The notes beneath the pieces are model-generated. The model was not told where the DNA came from, did not search any database, and saw nothing but the letters and a program-made list of their open reading frames with translations. A program made the translations under genes and the position numbers. From positions 186,001 to 250,000 of the forward strand of contig NZ_FNOJ01000001.1 in the NCBI RefSeq assembly GCF_900107035.1: 64,000 nt of DNA, written 5' to 3'. Within the stretch, counting starts at the first letter, position 1. Each line of letters begins with the position of its first letter. Positions 35,558 through 45,952 of the stretch are shown here, piece after piece. Origin of the DNA: Alicyclobacillus hesperidum (GTDB taxonomy: Bacteria > Bacillota > Bacilli > Alicyclobacillales > Alicyclobacillaceae).

Positions 35558-37018
35558 TCACTCCCCGCTCTTCTCTCCATCGATGTGCATGGTGCGCAAA
35601 GTCGGCAATAAAATCATGACGGTAGTCCCGCGGCCTTCACGACTGCGGACATAAATTTTTCCTTGATAAGCCTCTATTAACTGCTTGCTGATGGCAAGTC
35701 CCAAGCCTGAGCCCTTGCCCGTCGCCCGTGCCGCATCGCCGCGATAAAACCGTTCAAAGATGTGCGGGAGCACATCTGCGGGTATCCCTTCGCCGTCGTC
35801 GCTGACCGATATCCGCACCATCGGGCCTTCCTCGCGGGCAGCAAGTTCAAGCCAGCCCCCTTCCTTCGTATGGCGCATCGCGTTGTCGATAAGGCCGACC
35901 AGCACCTGACGAAGCCTGTCCTGCTCGATAGCAACCCGAGTCCCTGGCGTCAAATGGACGTGTGCTTCGATGTCCAAATCCGGGCGTAAAACCGACGCAT
36001 CTTCGCCCAATCGGACAAACAGCTCCTCTAGACCCCGTTGATCCAGGCCCTCGGTTACAGGCGGCAATTTCTGCTCCTCGAGACGCGACATCGTCAGAAG
36101 TTGGTCGACCAACTTCTGAAGCCTTTCCACCTCAAGGACAATGTTGCGTACGGCTGGCTCCCAAACGCGCGCGTTCTGATGTCCCCAACGGCGTAGCAGA
36201 TTTGCGTGTCCAGCTACAATCGCCAAAGGCGTCCTCAATTCGTGCGACGCATCTGCCATGAATCTGCGCTGCTCTTCGACAGCGTCATCGATGCGGTCCA
36301 ACAACTGATTGAGCGACTGTTGCAGCGACGCAAGTTCTGGTGGCAGTCGGTCAAACCGAAGGCGGCCAGCGCGCCGCCACTCGACTTGTTGTATCCCAGC
36401 CATCAGGCGTTGCAGTGGTTGAAATCCCCTGCGCAACAACACGTACATACCACTGGCAAACAAGCCGATCACAGCCACATCCATGATGACAAACACGCTT
36501 AACATGTGAAAGGTGTCCTGGCGCAAAGGGTCCGTCAGGCTATAAATCGCCAGCACACCGCTGGCGCCATTTTCAAAATGAACGCCTTCGGTCAGCGCGA
36601 TCACGCGGTGAAATCCGCTGGCGTCGCGCCACTTATACGGGTAACTCCATTCTGGCTTGGAGAAGTCCTGTCCCTGTGGCTGAGCAGGCACGCGGTTGAC
36701 AATTTGTTGTACGATGTCACTACTAAAAACCGGACTGTTGATTTGGAACAAGACGTTGCCCTCGTTATCCGTCAGACGGATCACCGAGTCTGTCACGGCG
36801 ACATATCGATCCCAACTCGTCGTCACCGTTTGTTGTGCCAACTGGTCGACGCCTTGGCCAAGTAACGTCGCCATCTCAAGCTCCATTACGCGCTTGTACG
36901 AGTTTAAGCTGGCCGCCGAGAACGCCGTCATAAAGACGGTAGTAAAGACAATAAAGACAACAGCGCACCAACATGTGCTCCAACGCAGCAAAGACGCCTG
37001 TGTACTACGGCGACTCAT
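35558..37018 (-). CDS. Sensor histidine kinase (partner of 37005-37676)
   Basis: The 486-residue kinase has TM1 (about 12-37), a ~130-residue outer sensor domain, TM2 (about 172-196), a HAMP-like linker, a HisKA domain with His259 (DASHELRTPLAI) and a HATPase domain (LIDNAMRHTKEGGWLE, VSDDGEGIP, KGSGLGLAIS). The start overlaps the end of the response-regulator gene by 14 bp; GAGGTG precedes tandem ATG codons at 37021/37018. The ligand is unknown. Confidence 0.92.
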   Translation of the reverse strand: MSRRSTQASLLRWSTCWCAVVFIVFTTVFMTAFSAASLNSYKRVMELEMATLLGQGVDQLAQQTVTTSWDRYVAVTDSVIRLTDNEGNVLFQINSPVFSSDIVQQIVNRVPAQPQGQDFSKPEWSYPYKWRDASGFHRVIALTEGVHFENGASGVLAIYSLTDPLRQDTFHMLSVFVIMDVAVIGLFASGMYVLLRRGFQPLQRLMAGIQQVEWRRAGRLRFDRLPPELASLQQSLNQLLDRIDDAVEEQRRFMADASHELRTPLAIVAGHANLLRRWGHQNARVWEPAVRNIVLEVERLQKLVDQLLTMSRLEEQKLPPVTEGLDQRGLEELFVRLGEDASVLRPDLDIEAHVHLTPGTRVAIEQDRLRQVLVGLIDNAMRHTKEGGWLELAAREEGPMVRISVSDDGEGIPADVLPHIFERFYRGDAARATGKGSGLGLAISKQLIEAYQGKIYVRSREGRGTTVMILLPTLRTMHIDGEKSGE

Positions 37019-37676
37019 CATGCACCTCAAGCCGATAGCCTTGGCCACGCACGGTTTTAATGTACTTTCGCTCCGGGTCCAGTTTTTGACGCAGATAACC
37101 AATATACACGTCGACGACATTCGTATCTCCCGGTGTGTGGAATCCCCACACACGTTCCAGCAAATCGTTGCGCGAACACGTTTGATTGACATGCCGCAAA
37201 AGGTAGACTAACAAATCGTACTCGCGCGCCGTCAAGTCGACGTCCTGCCCGCGGTACACAACGCGATGAAGGTCCATTTGTACGGTGGTTTCGCCAAACC
37301 GAAACGTCGTGGATGACGCCTCATGTCGCCTCCGCAAGGCACGCATGCGTGCCCACAATTCTTCAATTGCAAACGGCTTCACAAGATAGTCGTCGGCGCC
37401 AGCGTTAAGCCCGTCGACACGATCCGCCACCGACCCACGAGCGGTCAACATAATCAAAGGGACATTCGAGAACATGCGAACAGCTTGGCACAATTCGATT
37501 CCGTTCATGCCAGGCAACATGATATCGACAAGCAGTAGGTCATAAGGATGCTCGCGCGCGAGCGCAAGCCCTGACTCCCCATCCGGTGCGACATCAACTG
37601 CCACACCTTGCAACTCTAGTTCCAACGTCAAAAATTCGATTAATCCGGGCTCATCTTCGACTAACAGCACGCGCAT
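37005..37676 (-). CDS. OmpR-family response regulator
   Basis: The receiver has VEDEP at 6-10, Asp51 (LLLVDIMLPG) and LVKPFA. The winged helix reads LTAREYDLLVYLLRHVNQTC and ends TVRGQGYRLEV. ATG 37676 has GGGTGA 6 nt upstream. It is the first gene of a regulator-kinase-LipL operon with overlapping or 4-bp junctions. Its targets are unknown. Confidence 0.94.
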   Translation of the reverse strand: MRVLLVEDEPGLIEFLTLELELQGVAVDVAPDGESGLALAREHPYDLLLVDIMLPGMNGIELCQAVRMFSNVPLIMLTARGSVADRVDGLNAGADDYLVKPFAIEELWARMRALRRRHEASSTTFRFGETTVQMDLHRVVYRGQDVDLTAREYDLLVYLLRHVNQTCSRNDLLERVWGFHTPGDTNVVDVYIGYLRQKLDPERKYIKTVRGQGYRLEVHDESP

Positions 37677-37696
37677 TGCCAATCACCCACTTCATC

Positions 37697-38608
37697 TTAC
37701 CGCAATTCGCGACCCGGTGCTTCTGACCGTGCGGCGAGCCACGAAACAAAGGCCTGTGCTGCTTGCGGCATCGTTGTGTGCTTGCGTACGACGAGTGTGA
37801 CGGTACGCGCACCGAGATCGACATCGATGAGATTGACCGTACACAATCTCTTTGCTTGCACGTCCTCCGCAACGGCCGGCCATGGCACGATGGCTAGTCC
37901 CATCCCCGCCTGTACAAAGCGGCTCATCGCTTCCAAACTGTCGGTCTCCATAAGCGGTAAAGCCGGATCCGCAACACCCATGCGCGTAAACGTATCATGA
38001 ACCAACTGCCGTAAACCAGACTCTGGATGCATCACGACCATCGGTTGCTGAGCGAGATCGCCCAATGTACAAGCGCATCCAGCAAGTGGGTGGCCAGACG
38101 GCGCCACGACGACCAACGCGTCTCGCCAAAGCGGCGTCATCACGAAATCGTCGCTACTGGCAGGCGGCGTCGTGACGATGGCGGCATCGACCGTTCGCGC
38201 TTGCAACCGCTCCATGGTCAATTTGGACGATCCGGTGACAACCTGAAAGCGTACACGCGGATGTTGCTCCGCATATTGCGCGAGAATAGAAGGCAACCGA
38301 TATAAAGTGGGTGACAGCCCAGCGCCAATGCGAATAAGACCTGCGCTCGGATCGGCAAACTCGCGTAGCTCTTCCTGTAAGCGCACTTCAAGTGTCTGCA
38401 GCTCCGAAGCAAACGCATATACGCGTTCACCTGCGCCAGTGAGAGTCAACCGTTTGCCAGAGCGATCGAATAACGGTGCCCCAAGTCGCCGTTCCAACTG
38501 CTGCAACTGACGCGTTACCGTCGGCTGTGTGGTATGTAACACACGCGCTGCGTCAGACAACGTCTGATGCTCGACAACGGCAAGCAAGGTTCGATATAAA
38601 ACATCCAA
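37697..38608 (-). CDS. LysR-family transcriptional regulator
   Basis: The N-terminal HTH (DVLYRTLLAVVEHQTLSDAA, TTQPTVTRQLQQLERRLG) is followed by the LysR effector-binding domain (~90-300). A TTG start at 38608, 6-7 nt after GGGTGAT, gives the standard LysR N-terminus; ATG 38623 would add five residues without a ribosome site. It is divergent from the purA-like gene 113 bp away, and LysR proteins usually control the divergent neighbour. Confidence 0.88.
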   Translation of the reverse strand: MDVLYRTLLAVVEHQTLSDAARVLHTTQPTVTRQLQQLERRLGAPLFDRSGKRLTLTGAGERVYAFASELQTLEVRLQEELREFADPSAGLIRIGAGLSPTLYRLPSILAQYAEQHPRVRFQVVTGSSKLTMERLQARTVDAAIVTTPPASSDDFVMTPLWRDALVVVAPSGHPLAGCACTLGDLAQQPMVVMHPESGLRQLVHDTFTRMGVADPALPLMETDSLEAMSRFVQAGMGLAIVPWPAVAEDVQAKRLCTVNLIDVDLGARTVTLVVRKHTTMPQAAQAFVSWLAARSEAPGRELR

Positions 38609-38721
38609 TGTTTCATCACCCATACATAAATCGTATCAAAACAATACACATCATTCATTTTACACATATCCAAAAGAGACGTACACTGAAGCATGTGAAA
38701 GCGATTCGAGGAGGTCATCCG

Positions 38722-39981
38722 ATGTTTCACGCGGTGGTTGGAGCACAGTACGGCGACGAAGGCAAGGGCAAAATGGTCGACTATTTGGCTGAGTCCGCAG
38801 ACATCGTTGTTCGCTATCAAGGCGGCGGCAATGCCGGTCATACAATCGTTAATGAGCACGGAAAGTTTGCATTGCACCTGGTGCCCTCAGGCATCTTTCA
38901 CAAACATACGATCTCGGTGCTCGGGGCGGGTGTCGTTCTCCACCCAGGGCAATTGGTGCAAGAACTTGCGACCTTGCAGGACGCGGGGATTGACACCAGC
39001 CGCTTTATGATTTCCGAACGCGCCCACATGGTTCTGCCCTATCATCTGTGGCAAGACAGATGGGAAGAAGAACAGCGCGCTAAGAAGGTCGGTACAACAC
39101 TGCAAGGGATCGGCCCAGCCTACCAAGACAAAGTCGGTCGCTTTGGCCTGCAGATAGGAGAACTCCGCGACGTGGAGCGCCTCCGCGAACGCCTACAAGC
39201 TGCATACCAAGCCAAGTTAGCGCGCATCCCCGCACTCGCAAACTACGGGACGTGGGACGATGTATGGTCTACCTTGATGGAAGCACGCAATCAGCTACTG
39301 CCCTTTATTGCGGATACGACACCGCTGTTGTACGAAGCTTACAAGCAAGACAAACATGTGGTGTTTGAAGGACAGCTTGGCATCATGCGCGATCTCGATT
39401 GGGGGGTCTACCCGTTTGTCACCTCGTCCAATCCCATAGCCGGTGGCATTGGCGCAGGTGCCGGTGTACCGCCAACTGCTATTCGTAGAATCACCGGTAT
39501 ATCCAAGGCGTACACGACTGCAGTCGGCGAAGGCCCGTTCCCGACGCAATTGCACGACGAATACGGTCGATATTTGCAGGACAAAGGTCATGAGTATGGA
39601 GCTACGACGGGCCGCCCTCGCGCCTGCGGCTGGCTCGACATCCCATCGCTGCGATACGGCGCTTGGGTCAATGGCTATACGGAACTCGCCTTAATGAAGC
39701 TGGATGTCCTGTCGGGCCTGGATGAAGTTCGCGTCGGAATCGCCTATGACAAAGGTGGATCGCGTTATGAATGGCCCTTGCCCGCTTATGACATGGAACA
39801 CGTCACGCCAGTCTACGAGTCCCTACCGGGCTGGCATGAGGATATATCCACTTGCCGCCACTTTGACGAGTTGCCGGCGAACGCCCGAGCGTTTGTGGAG
39901 CAAATTGAGAACTGGGTCGGTGTTCCCATCCGCTACATCAGCGTCGGACCGGACCGGGCACAGACCATCGTGCGAAACTAA
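38722..39981 (+). CDS. Adenylosuccinate synthetase homologue, divergent
   Basis: The fold and catalytic Asp and His are kept (GDEGKGK at 11-17, NAGHT with His40, KAYTTAVGEGPFPT, GATTGRPRACGW), and the length of 419 is normal. PurA makes adenylosuccinate from IMP, aspartate and GTP. Several signature positions differ. FEGAQG, which carries a catalytic Gln, is FEGQLG (215-220); DHGTYP is DWGVYP; TTGRGIGP is TTLQGIGP. It is therefore either a divergent PurA or a paralogue with another substrate. ATG 38722 has GAGGAGG upstream. No purine gene is nearby, and a LysR regulator is divergent. Confidence 0.8.
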   Translation: MFHAVVGAQYGDEGKGKMVDYLAESADIVVRYQGGGNAGHTIVNEHGKFALHLVPSGIFHKHTISVLGAGVVLHPGQLVQELATLQDAGIDTSRFMISERAHMVLPYHLWQDRWEEEQRAKKVGTTLQGIGPAYQDKVGRFGLQIGELRDVERLRERLQAAYQAKLARIPALANYGTWDDVWSTLMEARNQLLPFIADTTPLLYEAYKQDKHVVFEGQLGIMRDLDWGVYPFVTSSNPIAGGIGAGAGVPPTAIRRITGISKAYTTAVGEGPFPTQLHDEYGRYLQDKGHEYGATTGRPRACGWLDIPSLRYGAWVNGYTELALMKLDVLSGLDEVRVGIAYDKGGSRYEWPLPAYDMEHVTPVYESLPGWHEDISTCRHFDELPANARAFVEQIENWVGVPIRYISVGPDRAQTIVRN

Positions 39982-40011
39982 TCCGCCTCATCACTGCAAC
40001 AACGAACTCTG

Positions 40012-40032
40012 GGCCAGCCTACTGGGCTGGCC
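40012..40032 (+). terminator. Hairpin after the purA-like gene
   Basis: GGCCAGCC and GGCTGGCC form a perfect 8-bp stem around five bases, followed by a short T-rich stretch. Confidence 0.6.
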
Positions 40033-40074
40033 TTGAAGCGTTTCCATGGGAGTGGCAATTGCCCCGAAATTCTC

Positions 40075-40104
40075 TTGCAAATTCCTCAAAACTCAGGCTA
40101 TATA
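40075..40104 (+). promoter_or_regulatory. Promoter candidate for the metallopeptidase gene
   Basis: TTGCAA (40075-40080) and TATATA (40099-40104) are 18 bp apart and 40 bp upstream of the start codon. Confidence 0.5.
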
Positions 40105-40143
40105 TTTAGTAGATCGGCTCATATCACGAGAGGGTTGGACAAC

Positions 40144-41562
40144 ATGAGAAAGCGTATTCATAGGGCGTTTTGGCCTACTTTTGCGGCTGGCATCGCCCTC
40201 GCCGGCACCACCTTCGGTTCTTGGTCAAATTCTCCCACGTTTTCAGCATCCCGAATCCATCAAAGACCTGCGAGTGTAGGTGCGGCCAATTTGGCGGACA
40301 GCGGCCAGAACGCTCCAAGCCACACGGCGGATCCGTCACGCATTTCCTATGCTTATTCGCCTGTACCTGCCGACTCCAGCATGGTGCGGTTCGAAGCCTA
40401 CGGCAGCGGCGTCACAAACGGAGACATTCAGCGCGCCGAGGCCATCCTTAGTCGCGTCCACTCCGTCAGTCGCATCAGCAACTTTCTCGGTCTGCGCATG
40501 CATAAACCGGCGACGGTCTATCTAGTCAACAACGCGTCTTCGTACGCAAAACTATTGCAACAAATTGGTGTATCGCAGGGCGATGCCAGTAGCCTCTCTC
40601 AGGATTCGAACGGTTTTACCTTACGTAGCACGGTGATTATCCCGCTGTTTCAGAATACAAGTGATTACGATCTCGCCAATACGTTGACACATGAACTGAC
40701 TCATGTGACCATCAATCAGAACATCTCGTATCTGCCGAGTTGGATGAATGAGGGCATGGCCGTCTATATGGGATTTAACGGCCAAAAGGCGATTGAGCCG
40801 CAGGCAGAATTCGAGGGTGACGAGCGCGAATACGCCGAGGATATACTCGACGTTGTGCAATCCGGATCTCTTGTGCCCTTATCCAACGACGAAGCAGCCA
40901 TTTTGTCAGGATCCGAGACCTATGATTACGAACTTCAAGACTGGCTCGCCATCTGTGACCTGATCTCGAAGTTCGGGATATCCTCGATTGCAAAACTGGC
41001 CAACAACCTGACACACGAAAATCCGGATCAGGCATTTCAGTCTGCATTCGGAGAGACAGTTCCGTCCTTTAACGCCAGCTTCACAAAGCAGCTTCAAGCT
41101 GCGGTCAGGGCGAAGACAAAGGGCGCATCGTTAAATGTGACCATTCCTCCGGGATTTCACGGTACGCTTCAGTTTCTGTCACCCAATCGTGCCAAGTACG
41201 ACGCTTTGAGTGCATCCCCAGGAAACTACAATATTAAATGGAACGTGAATGGAGGCCTCGCAAGCGTTCTGCCTACCGCGACGCCACTCAAGAATGCGCA
41301 GTCACCGGATCCATCTTCCGCGTACCTGTGGCTGACATCGTCACATAAATTGGTTTATCAAAATAAGACCGTGGCGGACTGCGGATTTCGGTTTGACTAC
41401 CAGTTTGGTTTATATGCGTTTGAAAACGCTTGGATAGACTTTACCAATGGTCAAGTTGCATATGTGAATCAACCGTCGCTCTTCGGTGTCACGATTCAGG
41501 ATGTAACGGAAATCGCACCATCCGACCCACTTTTGCCTATTCTGCGTGCGGAATGGGCTTGA
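40144..41562 (+). CDS. Secreted gluzincin zinc metallopeptidase (MA clan)
   Basis: After a signal segment (FWPTFAAGIALAGTTF) and a linker, the domain carries THELTH, the HExxH zinc motif, followed by LPSWMNEGMAVYMG with the third zinc ligand Glu. This is the pattern of peptidase MA-like proteins. A ~150-residue beta-rich C-terminal region is unrecognised. ATG 40144 has GAGAGGG about 9 nt upstream; an earlier ATG at 40033 overlaps the terminator. The target is unknown. Confidence 0.82.
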   Translation: MRKRIHRAFWPTFAAGIALAGTTFGSWSNSPTFSASRIHQRPASVGAANLADSGQNAPSHTADPSRISYAYSPVPADSSMVRFEAYGSGVTNGDIQRAEAILSRVHSVSRISNFLGLRMHKPATVYLVNNASSYAKLLQQIGVSQGDASSLSQDSNGFTLRSTVIIPLFQNTSDYDLANTLTHELTHVTINQNISYLPSWMNEGMAVYMGFNGQKAIEPQAEFEGDEREYAEDILDVVQSGSLVPLSNDEAAILSGSETYDYELQDWLAICDLISKFGISSIAKLANNLTHENPDQAFQSAFGETVPSFNASFTKQLQAAVRAKTKGASLNVTIPPGFHGTLQFLSPNRAKYDALSASPGNYNIKWNVNGGLASVLPTATPLKNAQSPDPSSAYLWLTSSHKLVYQNKTVADCGFRFDYQFGLYAFENAWIDFTNGQVAYVNQPSLFGVTIQDVTEIAPSDPLLPILRAEWA

Positions 41563-41850
41563 ACCATCTGATTCCTAACCGGTGAACGGGGACTGAACCC
41601 TCGAGGCTCAGCCTCCGTCGCCTTTCGGATAACCCCAACCTTAACCACATCACCCATATTCGCTCCAAGGCACCCTACTTTTTACCTACACCTTTACAAA
41701 GTCTTCACAATCCGCATATGCCTTCTTCACAATTGAGGCGTAACATTCACTTCGGAATACATCGACCACAATCGAAATGGTGCAAACTGTATCAGTGTTC
41801 ATCGAAACATTGACAACCAAGACTCACTTATAAGCAAAGGAGCGACCACT
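41563..41850. other. 288-bp gap before the phosphate-type transporter
   Basis: No gene is seen. It holds a GAGGC/GCCTC hairpin near 41605-41617 and, nearer the transporter, the Pho-box-like repeats listed separately. Confidence 0.4.
41681..41731 (+). promoter_or_regulatory. Pho-box-like tandem TT(T/C)ACA repeats
   Basis: TTTACC at 41681, TTTACA at 41693, TTCACA at 41704 and TTCACA at 41726 recur with spacing of 12, 11 and 22 bp. One-turn-spaced TTAACA-like hexamers are the known binding pattern of Bacillus PhoP. They lie about 120-170 bp upstream of a transporter of the phosphate:H+ symporter family. Confidence 0.55.
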
Positions 41851-43239
41851 GTGTCCGTCAATTCCAGCGTTCTAGAGGCTTTTGACGAAAGCAAGCTCAA
41901 TTCATTTCATTGGAAAACCATTTTGACGGCAGGAATGGGCTTTTTCACTGATGCTTACGACCTGTTTATCATCGGGACGGTTACCGCTATTTTGACACCG
42001 ATGTGGCACCTGACCACGACGCAGTTGTCGATACTCAATAGTACTTCCTTGGCAGCTGCAGCACTCGGAGCCTTGTTTTTCGGCAAGCTGATGGATTTGC
42101 TTGGTCGTAAGGCAATGTACGGAATCGAAGTCGCCATGCTGGCCGTGGGCGCCATTTTATCCGCATGTGCACCGTCCTTCATCTGGCTCGTCATTTTTCG
42201 ATTCATTGTTGGCCTTGGCGTAGGTGGTGACTACCCAACCAGTTCGGTGATTATGACTGAGTATGCGAATCGAAAAAACCGTGGATTTTTGGTGACGATG
42301 GTATTTGCGATGCAGGGTCTTGGGCTTTTAGCGGGACCTTTAGTCGCTTCCCTTTTGCTGTCACTCGGCATTCCACATGCCGTTGCCTGGAGGCTGATGC
42401 TGGGACTCGGTGCAATCCCCGCCGCATCCGTCATCTATTTGCGTCGGAAAATGCCTGAGACGCCGCGCTATCTACTCGCCGTCAAACAGGACGCCAGCCA
42501 AGCCGCTAACGTCGCATCACACCTGACAGGCCAGCGTGTCGCCGGCGGATCTTGGAATGGTACGGTTGCAAAGCAAAGTATGTGGAGTCGCAAACATGTC
42601 ATTCGACTGATTGGCACGGCAGGCAGTTGGTTTTTAATCGACGTCGCATTTTACGGCAACAGCGTCTCATCGCAACTCATTTTGAAAGCTTTGCTCCCAC
42701 ACGCAGCTCTGGTGACGACAACCCTTGTGGCAACAGCTATTTTCCTTGTCGCAGCGGTTCCTGGTTATTTCGTGGCCGCTGGTCTCATGGATAAAATCGG
42801 CCGCAAAACGATTCAAAGTGTCGGTTTCGTCGTGATGGCCTGTGCGTATGCGGCAATTTTCTTCGTACCGACCATCGCGAAGTTGCCGATTGTGTTCCTG
42901 ATTGTCTACGCGATTAGTTACTTTTTTATCGAATTCGGACCGAACACCACGACATTCCTCGTTCCGTCGGAAGTATTCCCGACCAATCTGCGCGGAACGG
43001 CGCATGGCATGTCTGCCGCGGGTGGCAAAATTGGAGCCTTTCTCGGTGCATTCGTCCTGCCTGGCATTCTCAAGGCGTCAGGGCTCAATGTCACGATGGG
43101 CATGCTGGCAGGCGTGGCTTTGTTGGGAGCCGTGCTGACAATGGTGGCCGTACCCGAAATGAAACAGCGTTCACTCGAAGACAACGAAGAGATACACCAC
43201 TCAGCAACCTCGACATCACCGCGGCACAGTGTGAGCTAA
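41851..43239 (+). CDS. MFS transporter of the phosphate:H+ symporter type
   Basis: The 462-residue protein has 12 predicted helices and the family motifs GMGFFTDAYDLFIIG, GKLMDLLGRKAMYG, VGLGVGGDYPTSSV and PETPRYLLAV. These match Pho84-like phosphate transporters and related sugar/acid symporters. The GTG start at 41851 has AAAGGAG 8 nt upstream. Upstream Pho-box-like repeats support phosphate as substrate; other small anions remain possible. Confidence 0.82.
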   Translation: MSVNSSVLEAFDESKLNSFHWKTILTAGMGFFTDAYDLFIIGTVTAILTPMWHLTTTQLSILNSTSLAAAALGALFFGKLMDLLGRKAMYGIEVAMLAVGAILSACAPSFIWLVIFRFIVGLGVGGDYPTSSVIMTEYANRKNRGFLVTMVFAMQGLGLLAGPLVASLLLSLGIPHAVAWRLMLGLGAIPAASVIYLRRKMPETPRYLLAVKQDASQAANVASHLTGQRVAGGSWNGTVAKQSMWSRKHVIRLIGTAGSWFLIDVAFYGNSVSSQLILKALLPHAALVTTTLVATAIFLVAAVPGYFVAAGLMDKIGRKTIQSVGFVVMACAYAAIFFVPTIAKLPIVFLIVYAISYFFIEFGPNTTTFLVPSEVFPTNLRGTAHGMSAAGGKIGAFLGAFVLPGILKASGLNVTMGMLAGVALLGAVLTMVAVPEMKQRSLEDNEEIHHSATSTSPRHSVS

Positions 43240-43301
43240 CGACGAGATCGTTTCACCATGTAAAGACAAGGTGCATCGGATTTTGATGGAGGGATTGTAC
43301 G

Positions 43302-43652
43302 TTGAATTCGAGGGCGAAGGATACGGTACAAGGCACGGCGTGGGACGGACTGGCGGTTTTATGCGAACGACAGCGATTGCGCATTGTCGAGGCGTTATCA
43401 AACGGCGAACGCTGTGCAGCAGAATTAAGCGCCACCTTAGGTATCCGCCAGAACACACTGTCACATCACATCAAGGTGCTACGCGACTACGAGTTGATCC
43501 GCGTTCGCCGCGATCCGGATGACCAACGATGGCTGTACTACAGCATCAACGAAGCGAAGCTGAGACGGCTGGGGCACACCTTAATGCGCTTGGCGGACAA
43601 CGCAAGGTCGGCGGAAGAGACAGTTGAGCGACCAAAGGCAGCGACAACATAA
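43302..43652 (+). CDS. Small ArsR/SmtB-fold transcriptional regulator
   Basis: The 116-residue winged-helix protein (LCERQRLRIVEALSNGERCA, LGIRQNTLSHHIKVLRDYEL, DDQRWLYYSIN) has the ArsR fold. The single Cys in GERCAAEL is at the usual metal-sensing helix, without a CVC pair. TTG 43302 has GGAGG about 9 nt upstream. It follows the MFS transporter by 62 bp and ends in a terminator, so it may regulate it. It is intact, unlike the arsR at 14.8 kb. Confidence 0.85.
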   Translation: MNSRAKDTVQGTAWDGLAVLCERQRLRIVEALSNGERCAAELSATLGIRQNTLSHHIKVLRDYELIRVRRDPDDQRWLYYSINEAKLRRLGHTLMRLADNARSAEETVERPKAATT

Positions 43653-43665
43653 TCCATTCAAAGTA

Positions 43666-43700
43666 AAGGCCTTGGCGAACCAATCGCCAAGGCCTTTTTA
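43666..43700. terminator. Bidirectional intrinsic terminator
   Basis: AAGGCCTTGGCGA and TCGCCAAGGCCTT form a perfect 13-bp stem around ACCAA, followed by TTTTTA on the plus strand. A second perfect stem (GGTGCCGTCG/CGACGGCACC) follows at 43703-43726 on the gapA side. Confidence 0.92.
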
Positions 43701-43749
43701 TAGGTGCCGTCGATAACGACGGCACCGACAGGTCATGTCTGAAATTGGC

Positions 43750-45809
<2,060 letters not shown>

Positions 45810-45861
45810 AGCGCTTCTCCTCAACATGCCGCCCATGGTTCACGGGTCGGTACGTCACCGG

Positions 45862-45897
45862 GACATCTTCAGTCCCTGCGATCCAAATATCGTCCCA
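45862..45897 (-). promoter_or_regulatory. CggR operator
   Basis: On the minus strand TGGGAC-N6-TGGA, four bases, then AGGGAC-N6-TGTC reproduces the two-repeat layout of the B. subtilis CggR operator (CGGGAC-N6-TGTC twice, N4 apart), with two substitutions in the first TGTC. It lies directly downstream of the promoter. Confidence 0.8.
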
Positions 45898-45905
45898 TCA
45901 CTTGT

Positions 45906-45934
45906 AGTGTAGCGTCTTTGCCAAGGTTGCGCAA
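45906..45934 (-). promoter_or_regulatory. cggR-gapA promoter
   Basis: On the minus strand TTGCGC (45934-45929) and TACACT (45911-45906) are 17 bp apart. The CggR operator begins 8 bp downstream, so bound repressor would block transcription. Confidence 0.6.
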
Positions 45935-45952
45935 TGCCTACCAAATCGCCAT

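Noticed and set aside
41605-41640. Possible riboswitch (GGTGAACGGGGACTG recalling the cobalamin core)
   Set aside because: The B12 box and the remaining conserved blocks are missing.
41590-41645. tRNA-like stretch on the minus strand (GGTTCAGTCCCC resembling a T-arm)
   Set aside because: The T-stem pairs poorly and no acceptor stem, anticodon arm or CCA-side partner can be folded around it.
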